A stretch of 64,000 bases of DNA from Terebella lapidaria (taxonomy: Eukaryota; Annelida; Polychaeta; Terebellida; Terebellidae), in the NCBI GenBank assembly GCA_949152475.1, contig OX424566.1, positions 18,003,177 through 18,067,176 on the forward strand. The letters run 5' to 3'. Both the position numbers and the translations under genes were made by a program. The notes beneath the pieces were generated by a model, which ran no database searches, was not told the origin of the DNA, and saw nothing but the letters and a program-made list of their open reading frames with translations. Of the stretch, positions 51,330 through 61,323 are shown in pieces (the stretch's first letter is position 1; each line of letters opens with the position of its first letter).

Positions 51330-52620
51330 CTAATTTATAATATTTATAACGTGTTTACCACGGGCTCTACGACACACTGTTTCCAAGATATCGACGAAAA
51401 TAAAAAATGTCGACTCTGCAAAAAAATTTGAGGCCGAGGTCAAAGTTAATCCATAATACCCCTTAGACATGTTTGTCTAACGCGACAAATCCGAAAATAA
51501 CGTCCGACGCATCGTTTCTGAGATATCGACAAAAACGATAAATGTCGACTCGGCAAAAAAATTTCAGGTCGAGGTCTAAGTTCATCCATAATACCCCTCA
51601 GACATGTTTGTCTAGTGCCATGAGTTCGAGTCTAAGCTTATGACGCACCGTTTCCGAGATATCGACGAAAACGAAACATGCCGACTCGGCGAAAAAAATT
51701 CAGGTCAAGGTCAAAGTTCATCCATAATACCCTTCAGACATGTTTATCTAGTGCCACGACTCCGAAAATCACAACCGTTTTGCTCTACGACACACTGTTT
51801 TCGAAATATCGACGAAAACGAAAAATGCCGACTCGGCAGAAAGATTCGAGGTCAAGGTCATCCTTAATACCCCTCAGGCATGTTTGTCTAGAGCGATGAG
51901 TCCGAAAATAACGTTCGTTTCGCTCTACGACGCACCGTTTCCGAGATATCGACGAAAACGAAAAATGCCGACTCGGCGAAAAAACTTTAGGTCAAGGTCG
52001 AAGTTCATTCATAATACCCTTAGGACATGTTTGTCTAGTGCCACGAGTCTGAAAATAACGTCTGTTTCGCTCTACGTCGCACCGTTTCCGATATATCGAT
52101 GAAAACGAAAAATGCCGACTCGGCGAAAATTTTTTAGGTAAAGGTCAAAGTTCATCCATGATACCCCTTAGACATGTTTGTTTAGTGCCACGAGTGCAAA
52201 AATAACGTCCGGTTCGCTCTACGACGCACCATTTCCGAGATATCGTCGAAAACGAAAAATGCCGACTCGGCAGAAAAATTCAAGGTCAAGGTCAAAGATC
52301 ATCTTCAATACTCCTTAGACATGTTTGGTGGAAAAATTTTAGGTGAAGGTCAAAGTTCATCCATAATAAGCCCTTAGACATGTTTGTCTAGTGCCACGAG
52401 TCCGAAAATAACGTCCGTTTCGCTCTACGATGCACCGTTTCCGAGATATCAATGAAAACGAAAAATGCTGACTCGGCAGAAAATTTCAAGGTCAAGGTCA
52501 AAGGTCATCCTTAATACCCCTTAGAAATGTTTGTCTAGGGCGACAAGTCCGAAAATAACGTCCGTTTCGCTCTACGACACACTGTCCGAGATATGCAGGA
52601 AACCTCATGGTTGACGGGCG
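51330..52620. repeat. Degenerate ~145-bp tandem array with AGGTCA repeats
   Basis: About eight to nine units, each with 'ccttagacatgtttgtcta', 'cgagtccgaaaataacgtc', 'cgctctacgacgcaccgttt', 'ccgagatatcgacgaaaacg', 'atgccgactcggc' and a block of the type 'aggtcaaggtcaaagttcatcc'. The last carries two to three adjacent AGGTCA-like hexamers in nearly every unit (about nine blocks between 51433 and 52510; the one near 52489 holds a perfect AGGTCAAAGGTCA). Unit spacing is 135-160 bp, longer near the end. No coding sequence. Confidence 0.8.
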
Positions 52621-53163
52621 AAAACTCTTCCGACCTCTAGGTCAAAGGTCGTTTGACGGATTGATCCCATAATCAATAGGGTTCTTCCCTGTTGATATAT
52701 GAACCTCCATGCAAAGTTCTGCAGCCATTGCCTACATACTTTTTAAGTTATCGTGCGGAAAATTCCAAAAAACAACATTGATTTCATCCTCACGGACCTC
52801 ACGGAACTCGGATCCGGCTGAAAAACAATAGGGTTTTTCCACATAATATGTCTGACCAATGCTGAAAGTTTGGCGAAGATACATCGAGGCAAACTAAAGT
52901 TATCGGTCGGAAACCAAAACGGCGGGGGAAAATAAAGAAAAAAAAAGAGAAGAAAAACAATTCTGCTAAAACCATAAAGGCACCAATTTTTATTAAATGG
53001 CATTATCCGCATCAACAGGACATCAAGCATTAGAAGTATTATGTTAAAGCGCCACTGTTTATTTAGCATGAATACAGTATTTGCTATGATGCACGATCAT
53101 TACATGTACAACAAAAATTGGTGCTATATATCATGAGTGTGCGGTTAAGGGCGTGTATTATAC

Positions 53164-54552
53164 TCAGGTGCCAGCCAGCTCAACCTTTATGTCAAGAGAG
53201 TTAGCTCTGCACCACTCGAAAAAGCATCTTTTCACTCGCTCACATACATCAGCGTCGGTTTTACGGCAGTAACACCGAATGAAAATGTCCTGGAAATGTT
53301 TCGGCAACATCCTGGACACGGAATCCCTGTCAATCATCACCGCTCTGTCTGGACTGGTCTTCGAGAAGAAGCGCGCGTTCTTCACGGGGTTCATATCCTG
53401 CATACCATAGCTGAACTTCAGACGACAGAGGAAGAAGTCTTCGGTTGTCAGATCTTGGTCCATTTCTGCAATTTTTTGTTCTGCATCGCGCTTTATGATG
53501 GTGCTCCAGTAATAGTCGGTTTTAGGCTTTGTTTCTCCGACGTAACGGTAGAGTTTCCTTTTCTCCACACGCTCCAGGATTTCCTTCGCAGGACCAAGAC
53601 CTTCCCAAGATGACGTCATGATTTTTTGGATGACAGCATCATTCAGTCGAGTGTAGGCTGTCAAGTCATCAACGCACTCGGACATCCTCAAATCTCCACT
53701 GTCACCAGGCACGGTAATGTGTTGATTGGCCAGAAGCAGTGCTTCTAAAATCATCTTTTCCAAGGCGATGACAGTTTTGTGATGTAGGGCTTTGCGGTAG
53801 AGGGCATCGCGAGTGTGGAACATCTCGTAGACCTCACCAACCGCTTTGTCACGGAAACATATTTTCCATGTCCCGTCACGTTCATCTCGAATGATTCGCG
53901 CCATTTTCATCAGTCTCTCATGCTGAAACATTGACTTCAGCCCAAGGCCGTGACAGTCTCTTTGAAAATAATCCCATTTATCAACGTCGATGCCTGTCTT
54001 TTTATTGGCAACAATTTGGTAGAGACAGGCCTTCGCACCATCTCGGCCTCGATACATGTCTCCTCCGAGTGGTCCAAGAATGAGTTCTTTTATGAAGACA
54101 GTGTCTTCTTCGGCTTCAAGTCCAAAGTCTTCCAGCCGAATGTTGTTCTTGGATATAAGATGTTCCAACATCTTGATGGAACATTCTTCATGTTTCCACT
54201 TTCGATCTGGTCTGGCTTCGGTCATGAAGTCCTCGAACAGATGAGAAAACGGACCATGACCGAGGTCATGACAGAGCCCGGCCACCTGGACACACAGGAC
54301 GTCTCGGGTGGTTATGTCCAACTCTGGTTGATTTGTATGCAGTGTCTTCACCATCTCTCCCGCTAGATGACAGACGCCAAGGCTGTGCTCGAATCTGTTG
54401 TGTGATGCTCCCGGATACACGAAATATTTGGCACCAAGTTGACGAATGTACCTCAGGCGCTGGAACTCTGGAGTGTCTATGATCTTGACACAGAGCTCCG
54501 GCAGTTCTATGTGGCCATGTATCGGATCATTGAAGATCTTTGAGCAAGCCAT
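53164..54552 (-). CDS. SAMHD1-like dNTP triphosphohydrolase, copy 2
   Basis: Intronless, 462 aa, ATG in 'cgaataaggATG'. Same architecture as copy 1: start MACSKIFNDPIHGHIELPE, HD residues in NRFEHSLGVCHLAG, GLCHDLGHGPFSHLFEDF, WKHEECSIKMLEHL and KTGIDVDKWDYFQRDC. The lid/allosteric region EMFHTRDALYRKALHHKT is intact. It is one residue shorter than copy 1; among the small indels is a one-codon loss in the GDLRMSECVDDLTAY stretch. No SAM domain. Same strand as copy 1, about 9 kb upstream of it in transcriptional terms, with its own copy of the promoter. Predicted active dNTPase. Substrate range and antiviral action are inferred from the family only. Confidence 0.92.
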   Translation of the reverse strand: MACSKIFNDPIHGHIELPELCVKIIDTPEFQRLRYIRQLGAKYFVYPGASHNRFEHSLGVCHLAGEMVKTLHTNQPELDITTRDVLCVQVAGLCHDLGHGPFSHLFEDFMTEARPDRKWKHEECSIKMLEHLISKNNIRLEDFGLEAEEDTVFIKELILGPLGGDMYRGRDGAKACLYQIVANKKTGIDVDKWDYFQRDCHGLGLKSMFQHERLMKMARIIRDERDGTWKICFRDKAVGEVYEMFHTRDALYRKALHHKTVIALEKMILEALLLANQHITVPGDSGDLRMSECVDDLTAYTRLNDAVIQKIMTSSWEGLGPAKEILERVEKRKLYRYVGETKPKTDYYWSTIIKRDAEQKIAEMDQDLTTEDFFLCRLKFSYGMQDMNPVKNARFFSKTSPDRAVMIDRDSVSRMLPKHFQDIFIRCYCRKTDADVCERVKRCFFEWCRANSLDIKVELAGT

Positions 54553-54720
54553 CCTTATTCGTTATCCTGGGAAGGCCCAACACTTGTTGCTCTTGTCAGT
54601 TCAGTTGACAGCACACAAATGGTATTGCGTAGCGTGCCGCCGTAATCAAATAGATATGTTCGAACCTGTCATGTTACGGACAGCATGTGAGAACGCCACT
54701 TGTGATAGTTTCACTCTTCT
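54553..54720 (-). promoter_or_regulatory. Shared proximal promoter, SAMHD1-like copy 2
   Basis: On - the order is 'acatgacag', 'acatatctatttga' (TATA-like position), 'gctacgcaatac', 'atttgtgtgctgtcaa', then 'ataacgaataagg' before ATG, parallel to copy 1. On + at about 54709 the sequence AGTTTCACTCTTC loosely resembles an interferon-stimulated response element. With one copy only, this is weak. Confidence 0.6.
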
Positions 54721-55439
54721 TGGGAAAGGGCCAACATTTTATCAGTAAATCAGTAGAGTCATCAGGTAATCAATGTGATTGTGATTTTTTTGTAGGCAAA
54801 AAAAACACTCCATAGTTACCTGCATAATTTTGTTCGATAGTTATACGAAATGGGTGTGCATGAAACGTCCTTTCATCCTGTAGCGCGATTTTCACGTGTC
54901 CGTGTTTACAATGAACAACTTTTCGATTTTAGAAGTGCATTGCTTATTAGAAGTGCATTGCCACAAGCCAACCTGACAATGACTTACATGTTTTGTTGGT
55001 ACCACTGTCATACCCAGTGCAATTTCATGGTAGATTTATTGGCCTACCTGTCGAATCTCATGGGCAATTAAATTATTTCCAATAATTTGTTCCTACAGTA
55101 AGAGTAGATTTTGAATTGTCGATTGGTTATGAGAGCCAATTTTATGACAGGTCGGTTGTTGTATGCTTTAATGTTTAATAGCCATTATTGCATTCATCAT
55201 GGTAGTAAATGAGAATAGTGTAACAGTTTTCAGCCAAAAACTTGTGTTCGGCTAGGTATAGTACCTGTTTATTAAACATTCTTTATGGTAGCAAACGGTT
55301 TACGGTGTTTAAAAAGGCTTAAAACTGATTTGCTGTGCATGTATGTTGAGTAAAAATCTCGGAATTTTCGTTGGCTTCAGATGCTCTTCGGCTGAACTCA
55401 GACTCTGATGGTCAAAATACTGATTACGTGAAAGTGTTC
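54721..55439. other. Intergenic
   Basis: Nothing recognised beyond a local duplication 'agaagtgcattgc' near 54930-54960. Confidence 0.4.
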
Positions 55440-55745
55440 CAAGATGCATATGGAACAATGCATATTGTTACGTGGCGGTCCCTAATAGGCTATCAATCAT
55501 AAAATTTCTTTCGGTAAAAATCTCGGTTTTGATTGGCTGGGGAGGTCACGTGACACGTACCCCAAAAAGTATAAATACAGCCAACTCACGGGAGTCAGCA
55601 ACTTTGAGCCGGGGCACCAGCCGGTTCACTTCACGGTACTGCCAAATTGATAGATATTCAAACGGTGAGCGGAGGCCACCGAAGTTGTCATCTCTAAATG
55701 CATTTACAACAATTTCAACTGACTGTATGCTTCGTAGATAAACCA
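55440..55745 (+). repeat. Promoter-like dispersed repeat, copy B
   Basis: Partner of 94-470. It has GTCACGTGAC at 55545-55554 and TATAAATACAGCC from 55570. A short open frame follows, with no recognisable product. As with copy A, it could be a solo LTR or a duplicated promoter. Confidence 0.5.
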
Positions 55746-55945
55746 TGAACTGTCGTCAGGGGCGGGTATAGGATTTTGGGAAGGGGGGGGGGGGGGCAAA
55801 ACCTTTGAACGACAGAGCGGCGAGCGAAGCGAACTCATGTCGGCCGGGGGTCGGCTATACGATCCTTGCTACGGCCCAGACACGACCTCGGGCCTCAAAC
55901 ACTGTATCCAGACAATTACCTATAATAATGTGTACAAGTCTACAT

Positions 55946-56157
55946 GTAATGCATTTTAAACCATACTTGCATTGTTCTCGTAGGTGTTTAATCAATGCTG
56001 TATGTTGCTTAAACACCTGCCGATCACGGCTGAGTAGTATTCTGTATGGTTTAAAATAGAGAAACCCCTCGAGTAACAGGGAGTTATTCAACATAGTCTC
56101 GGGCTGCCGCCCTCGACCATGTTGAATAACCCCCTGTTCCTCGGGGTTTCTCTATTT
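55946..56157. repeat. Three stacked inverted repeats
   Basis: Hairpin 1 has arms of about 40 bp at 56054-56094 and 56119-56157 ('aaatagagaaacccct' / 'ggggtttctctattt', 'gttattcaacat' / 'atgttgaata'). Hairpin 2 pairs 'attttaaaccatac' (55953) with 'gtatggtttaaaat' (56044). Hairpin 3 pairs 'aggtgttta' (55982) with 'taaacacct' (56010). Hairpin 3 lies within hairpin 2, and hairpin 2's right arm overlaps the start of hairpin 1's left arm, so alternative folds compete. Confidence 0.8.
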
Positions 56158-57299
56158 CCTAAGCACTCACTCTCGTGGTGATGAACATGATAGATTTCAT
56201 GATCGAACAACTTAACCCCGGCACTTGACAACGTAATTACATACACCTGTACACGTATGTATGGACATGTTCGCCATCTTTTCCAGGTAATATCGTGCGA
56301 CAGTTGAAAAATCAACTTGAGCTAACGATGGACCTTTTTATAGGACTGTTTCCAATTAAACGCCCAACCGGCCGAAAAATCAGCGACTGGGCGTGAAGAA
56401 AATGACAAAATTATAGAGGGCGATATTCAGCAAACAATTGCTGAATAATGTTTGTTTTCAGCAAAACGTTTTATGTGCGTACTTTGGCCAGAAATGCTTC
56501 CATAAAGCTTTATCTGACGGTGAACCCACGAATGTCGTGCATGCGCGACTCACATTAGATTGATTTTGATCGCCGCATGGTTGTCTTCAATAATTATGTG
56601 AAAACATCTGCACATACATCCATAGCGGCTACCTAGGCTGATTCCCACATTTCAGCAATGCAGCTAAGATGATACGAATAAATGAATACAATAAAGAACG
56701 AGGTTGTCCTATCGGAGTGTTGATATGGAGATGTTAAATGCATGTAGAAACCAATGTAATCAGATGTTGATAACAACAAAAGCAACCATTAAATACAACG
56801 TTTTAGGAACAAAAGAGCACAACCACACGCGCGTCATCAGGGGCAGAGTACAGTATTCGAAATATAGTTGCTCCTAATTAATATACACTCAATGTGCACT
56901 GTACAAGTGCTCAACAATATACACCAATTCACCTAAACAATTTAGCATTAGGGCTGTTTCACCAGTACGTGTAACGTGTAACGCATCCGTGCATGAGCAT
57001 TGTGTTCTGGCCACGATATGCACAAAAGCGTAATATATAACTGGCATTTATAAACATGATGAAGAAGCATACTTTCAGATCCCATCTGAAACAATAAAAT
57101 GCCCCATCTGTGACTTTCAATGTAAGGATGTTTAGAGTAGAATAAATCACAATATTCAAGACACCACCACAAGATTTTGCACACAAATCAATGGATTTCG
57201 CGAATCATTTCAAAAACTTGTTATTCATATCACTTTACTGACACGACAATGAGGTCATGAATCGAGGTCTGAAAAATATTAGTTCAACGTGTTCCTGAC
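56158..57299. other. Intergenic
   Basis: AT-rich. No gene or clear repeat recognised. Confidence 0.4.
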
Positions 57300-58110
57300 C
57301 AATGCTGAGCTTACTGGATTCGAGCGATCCAGATGTGCGGACTTCAACAGCACGGGAAGAGCCGGAGGGCTATAGCAGCCGAAGATGGACACTCCTGCAA
57401 GGCAGTGAGGCTTGCTATAGCCTGGTACGCAGGAACGGGAGATGTTGGAGACCACCCAAGATCGGGAAGACCTGCTGTACCCACTGCCAGGGATGACTAA
57501 GTCCTGGTACGTCACTGCACGCAGAGCATACGGGCCACTGGTCATGAGTTATGGACACTTTGGAGTGACCATGTTGTCCATGCCTCTCGATCAAGAGTGC
57601 ACCAACCTCTGCAAACAGCCGGCTTGAATGGCAGAGTGGCCAGAAGGAAGCCTAACCTCATTCCAAAGTACAGGCAGCTGAAACTCGATTTCTGTCGTCA
57701 TTACGAGGTCTGGACGTGAGTGGTTTGGTCAGTTGTCATTCACAGGCGATTCCAAATTCAACCCCTTCTCCATCAATAGGGGTCCACGTCCACCACAGAG
57801 ATGAGAAAAAGTACCTTCCACAGGGCAACACCGCCGAATCAGTAAAGTTTGGTGGTGGTTGTGTCTTGGTGTGGGGTCAGGGAATGCATGTCATGCAAAT
57901 GGACAAGTCTGCTCCACACGATCAAAAGGACAAGGAACATTCAGGGGGCATCCTGGTGTCATCAGCACACGTGCTCGGGTACATGGACCAAAACACTCTG
58001 CAAGATGATGGCACACCCTGCCATCGCTCTCGCCTCGTCGCTGAGAAGGAAGAGTCCAACGGCATCAGTGCTACAATTAATGGCCGCCACAAAGTCCAGA
58101 TTTGAGCGCC
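57300..58110 (+). pseudogene. Dead Tc1/mariner transposase
   Basis: Pieces in shifting + frames resemble Tc1-like transposase: an N-terminal helix-turn-helix region (RRNGRCWRPPKIGK), then the stretch matching the DNA-binding to catalytic transition (RVARRKPNLIPKYRQLKLDF), then VHVHHRDEKKYLPQGNTAES followed by VKFGGGCVLVWG, the last being a hallmark of the family (KHGGGSVMVWG). MDQNTLQD corresponds to the 'YMDQNVYxxIL' segment. Frameshifts and stops interrupt it, and the DDE triad cannot be followed to the end. The terminal repeats were not found. Confidence 0.75.
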
Positions 58111-58655
58111 ATCTAGAACTTGTGGGCAGATATTGCTCAAATCTCCCGAAGATCAAGGTCAAAGATCCAACCTGGGAAGTTCCCAGCTCCTGGAAGAACT
58201 GGGAAGCCACAACCATGGTTTTGGGGATGGAGTTTTCAGGGAGAGGTGTAAGGACTTGGTGTGATTCATGCCAGCCCGGATCAGGCTTGTATCCAGACTC
58301 GAGGCAGTCATACCATGTATTGAAAATGACAGATTTTTGTGTGAGCTGTGTCATATTGATATCAGTTTGTTATTTCCAGCGTTGTTGTTGATTTGATATT
58401 TGCCCTTTAGGCCTAAAAAAAATAATTGTCTGTTTCTCGTCCTCCTAATTTTTCAAAACTGGGTAGGGAGGGTCTTTTTATTTTTTATTTTTCATTTTTT
58501 ATTTCGCAAAAAATACCGTCCTCAGCTGAAGAGAAAATTAGGGAGGGAGGCACTTTTTATTTTTTTATTTTTGGTGGGACGATATTTCACATGTATGAAA
58601 TGAAAATAAATTTGATTTATTGATTGATTGAAAAAACACTTGCACACAGACACAT
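58111..58655. other. Intergenic, T-rich repeat
   Basis: 58395-58620 contains 'ggcctaaaaaaaataattgtctgtttctcgtcctcc' and two 'gggaggg..ctttttattttttatttt' blocks, a T-rich dispersed repeat type; part recurs at 59130-59180 ('actttttattttttatttgag..cgcaaataaaaaa'). Confidence 0.5.
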
Positions 58656-58752
58656 TCAAGCCCAAATAAATAAATCCTTTAGAATTGAAATCATGTGTAA
58701 CACATCACTTTACTGATTTCATTTCTAGAGGCTTGATTTATTTGGGCTTGAA
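58656..58752. repeat. Hairpin MITE
   Basis: Arms of about 40 bp: 'ttcaagcccaaataaat' and 'atttatttgggcttgaa', with 'gaattgaaatca' and 'tgatttcatttc' inside. Loop about 20 bp. Non-coding. Confidence 0.75.
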
Positions 58753-59699
58753 AGCTCTTGACCGGACACCTTGGCACTACTGGTGTGCCATCATCCTAGC
58801 AGTCAGCACAGACAGGATGATTCTGTGTACTAGTAGTATTATTATAAAGAACCGTCAGTTGATAATATATTCCAATGATGAGTAATTGTGGAGAACCGTT
58901 CTATCAGTTACTATGTGCATTGGAGTATACATGAGGGAATATAGTAAATTAGTTCGTAATCACAATTTTATATGTGTTATTACATACATGTTCCCACATA
59001 TGGAATAACTGTTTTTGTAAACTGGTAGCGTCTTTGTCTCAATTGGCGGAGAGTGAAAACAAGGAGGTAAGTTAAATGTCAATGTTGCATGCTGTGATTC
59101 AATGTCTCGATCATTCACTATCCTCAAAATACTTTTTATTTTTTATTTGAGAATCGCAAATAAAAAAAATCCGGGAGGCTGCTTTTGAACACAGGCGGGC
59201 GGGGACGATGTTGCTATGAACATGGTTACCATATTCATGAAAAGATGAACTTCTGATATCAGTGCGAAATGGGTTCTACCTTCCACAATTGTTGAATTAT
59301 ACATTTTAAATTCTTAGAAAAAGTTATAAAATACTTTGTTTCACATTTGCACATATTTAAATTACACTCATGAGTGTGTTCAACTGTAAACACATACAAG
59401 GTGGCATATAATAGGAAAAAAATCGAAATTTTAAAGTGGGTCCAAACTATTGGAGGTGTAGTTCACAGACAATAATACACATTTGCCAATTCACCATAAT
59501 AAAACACCGTCACCAACACATTCTTGAAAAAACCCAGGTCCCTTTTTTTTAACGAGACAAATGGACGTTTACACCTTTTAGTTAAAATGCGGGAACTAAC
59601 GGTTCGGTTGTACATCCATAATATTCTTCCCATAATCTCGAGATCGCAATATTTGTTTACAACTCTTCCGTTTCTGTGAATGCTGGCCATTTTCCAATA
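58753..59699. other. Upstream flank of SAMHD1-like copy 3
   Basis: AT-rich. No gene recognised. A long T/A-rich repeat fragment lies at 59130-59180. Confidence 0.4.
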
Positions 59700-59844
59700 A
59701 GACCGAAACCACCCTGACCAATCTTATCGATCGCCCCCCAAAAACGGCTAAGAATCTATTTAAATACTGCGACACGTTGCGTAACACTATCTTCGCGCGG
59801 TCAAATGACATGAACAACACGTTTGCACAGCATAACGAATTAGG
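59700..59844 (+). promoter_or_regulatory. Shared proximal promoter, SAMHD1-like copy 3
   Basis: 'aatctatttaaatactg' at 59752-59769 matches the TATA-like block of copies 1 and 2. 'gacacgttgcgtaacactatctt' follows, then 'acagcataacgaattagg' directly before ATG, as in copies 1 and 2. Confidence 0.65.
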
Positions 59845-61323
59845 ATGGCCTGCTCAAAGATCGACAATGATCCGACACATGGCCACATAGAGCAAAAACA
59901 ACCAGTTTTAGGCCCTACAGCAAAACGAATTAGGATGACCTGCTCAAAGATCGTCAATGATCCCATACATGGTCATATAGAACTGCCGGAGCTCTGTGTC
60001 AAGATCATGGACACCCCGGAGTTCCAGCGCCTGAGATACCTCCGCCAGATGGGAGCCAATTATTTTGTATATCCGGGAGCATCGCACAACAGATTCGAGC
60101 ACAGCCTTGGCGTCTGTCATCTGGCAGGAGAGATGGTGAAGATATTGAAGACCAAACAGACAGACTTAGACATAAATGACCAAGACGTCCTGTGTGTCCA
60201 GGTGGCCGGGCTCTGTCATGACCTCGGCCATGGTCCGTTTTCTCATCTTTTTGAGGAGTTCATGGCGGAAGTCAGGCCAGATCGCGGCTGGAAACATGAA
60301 GAATGTTCCATGAACCTGTTCGAACATCTCATATCTAAAAACGGTATTCGGCTTGAAAACTATGGACTTGATGTCACAAACGACATGGTCTTCATAAAAG
60401 AACTCATTTTCGGACCACTCGAAGGCGGTGAATACAGGGGCCGTGATGGCGCGAAGACCTGCCTCTACCAAATTGTTGCCAATAAAGCGACAGGCATTGA
60501 CGTCGACAAGTGGGATTATTTCCAAAGAGACTGCCACGGTCTCGGGCTGAAATCAATGTTTCAGTACGAGAGACTCATGAAAATGGCGCGAGTCATTCAT
60601 GATGACGGTGATAACAAATGGAAAATATGTTTCCGTGACAAAGCAGTTAGTGAAATTTATGAAATGTTCCACACCCGCGATGCCCTCTACCGCAAAGCTC
60701 TGCATCACAAAACCGTCATCGCATTGGAGAAAATGATTCTGGAAGCATTACTTCTGGCAGACCAATGCATTATCATGCCTGGTAAGGATGAGGATGTGAA
60801 GATGTCCGAGTGCGTTGATGACTTGACAGCCTACACGCGGCTGACTGACGCTGTCATCCAAACAATCATGACGTCATCTTTGGCAGGTCTTAGTCCTGCG
60901 AAGAAAATCCTCGAGCGTATGGAGAAAAGGGAACTTTACCGTTACATCGGAGAAACAAAGCCTAAGACCGACTACTACTGGACAAACACAATCAAACACG
61001 ATGCAGAACAAAAAATTGCTGGAATGGACGAAACTCTGACAATTGATGACTTCTTCTTGTGTCATCTGAAGTTCAACTACGGGATGAAACAAGTGGACCC
61101 CGTGAAGAACGTGCGATTCTTCACGAAGACCAACCCTGACAAAGCGGTCCCGATTGACAGAAGTTCCGTGTCCAGGATGTTGCCAGAACATTTCCAGGAC
61201 ATATTCATTAGGTGTTACTGTCGCAAAACCGACCCCATTGTACGTGGGCGAGTACAAAGATGCTTTTCCCAGTGGTGCGCAGAGAGCTCCCTTGAGGTAA
61301 AGGATGAGACTGTAGGCAACTAA
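59845..61323 (+). CDS. SAMHD1-like dNTP triphosphohydrolase, copy 3, duplicated N-terminus
   Basis: Intronless, 492 aa from the first ATG, 462 aa from a second in-frame ATG at 59935. The first 90 nt (leader end, ATG, MACSKIDNDPTHGHIE) are repeated: after residue 16 comes QKQPVLGPTAKRIR, which is the 5' leader read as codons, then MTCSKIVNDPIHGHIELPE. The HD residues are intact: NRFEHSLGVCHLAG, GLCHDLGHGPFSHLFEEF, WKHEECSMNLFEHL, ATGIDVDKWDYFQRDC, followed by EMFHTRDALYRKALHHKT. No SAM domain. Opposite strand to copies 1 and 2. Either ATG could be used; the second has the same 'aacgaattagg' context as the other copies. Predicted active dNTPase. Confidence 0.92.
   Translation: MACSKIDNDPTHGHIEQKQPVLGPTAKRIRMTCSKIVNDPIHGHIELPELCVKIMDTPEFQRLRYLRQMGANYFVYPGASHNRFEHSLGVCHLAGEMVKILKTKQTDLDINDQDVLCVQVAGLCHDLGHGPFSHLFEEFMAEVRPDRGWKHEECSMNLFEHLISKNGIRLENYGLDVTNDMVFIKELIFGPLEGGEYRGRDGAKTCLYQIVANKATGIDVDKWDYFQRDCHGLGLKSMFQYERLMKMARVIHDDGDNKWKICFRDKAVSEIYEMFHTRDALYRKALHHKTVIALEKMILEALLLADQCIIMPGKDEDVKMSECVDDLTAYTRLTDAVIQTIMTSSLAGLSPAKKILERMEKRELYRYIGETKPKTDYYWTNTIKHDAEQKIAGMDETLTIDDFFLCHLKFNYGMKQVDPVKNVRFFTKTNPDKAVPIDRSSVSRMLPEHFQDIFIRCYCRKTDPIVRGRVQRCFSQWCAESSLEVKDETVGN

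Noticed and set aside
51640-52102. Arg/Lys-rich repeated open frames on +
   Set aside because: They follow the unit of the 145-bp tandem array and change frame between units.
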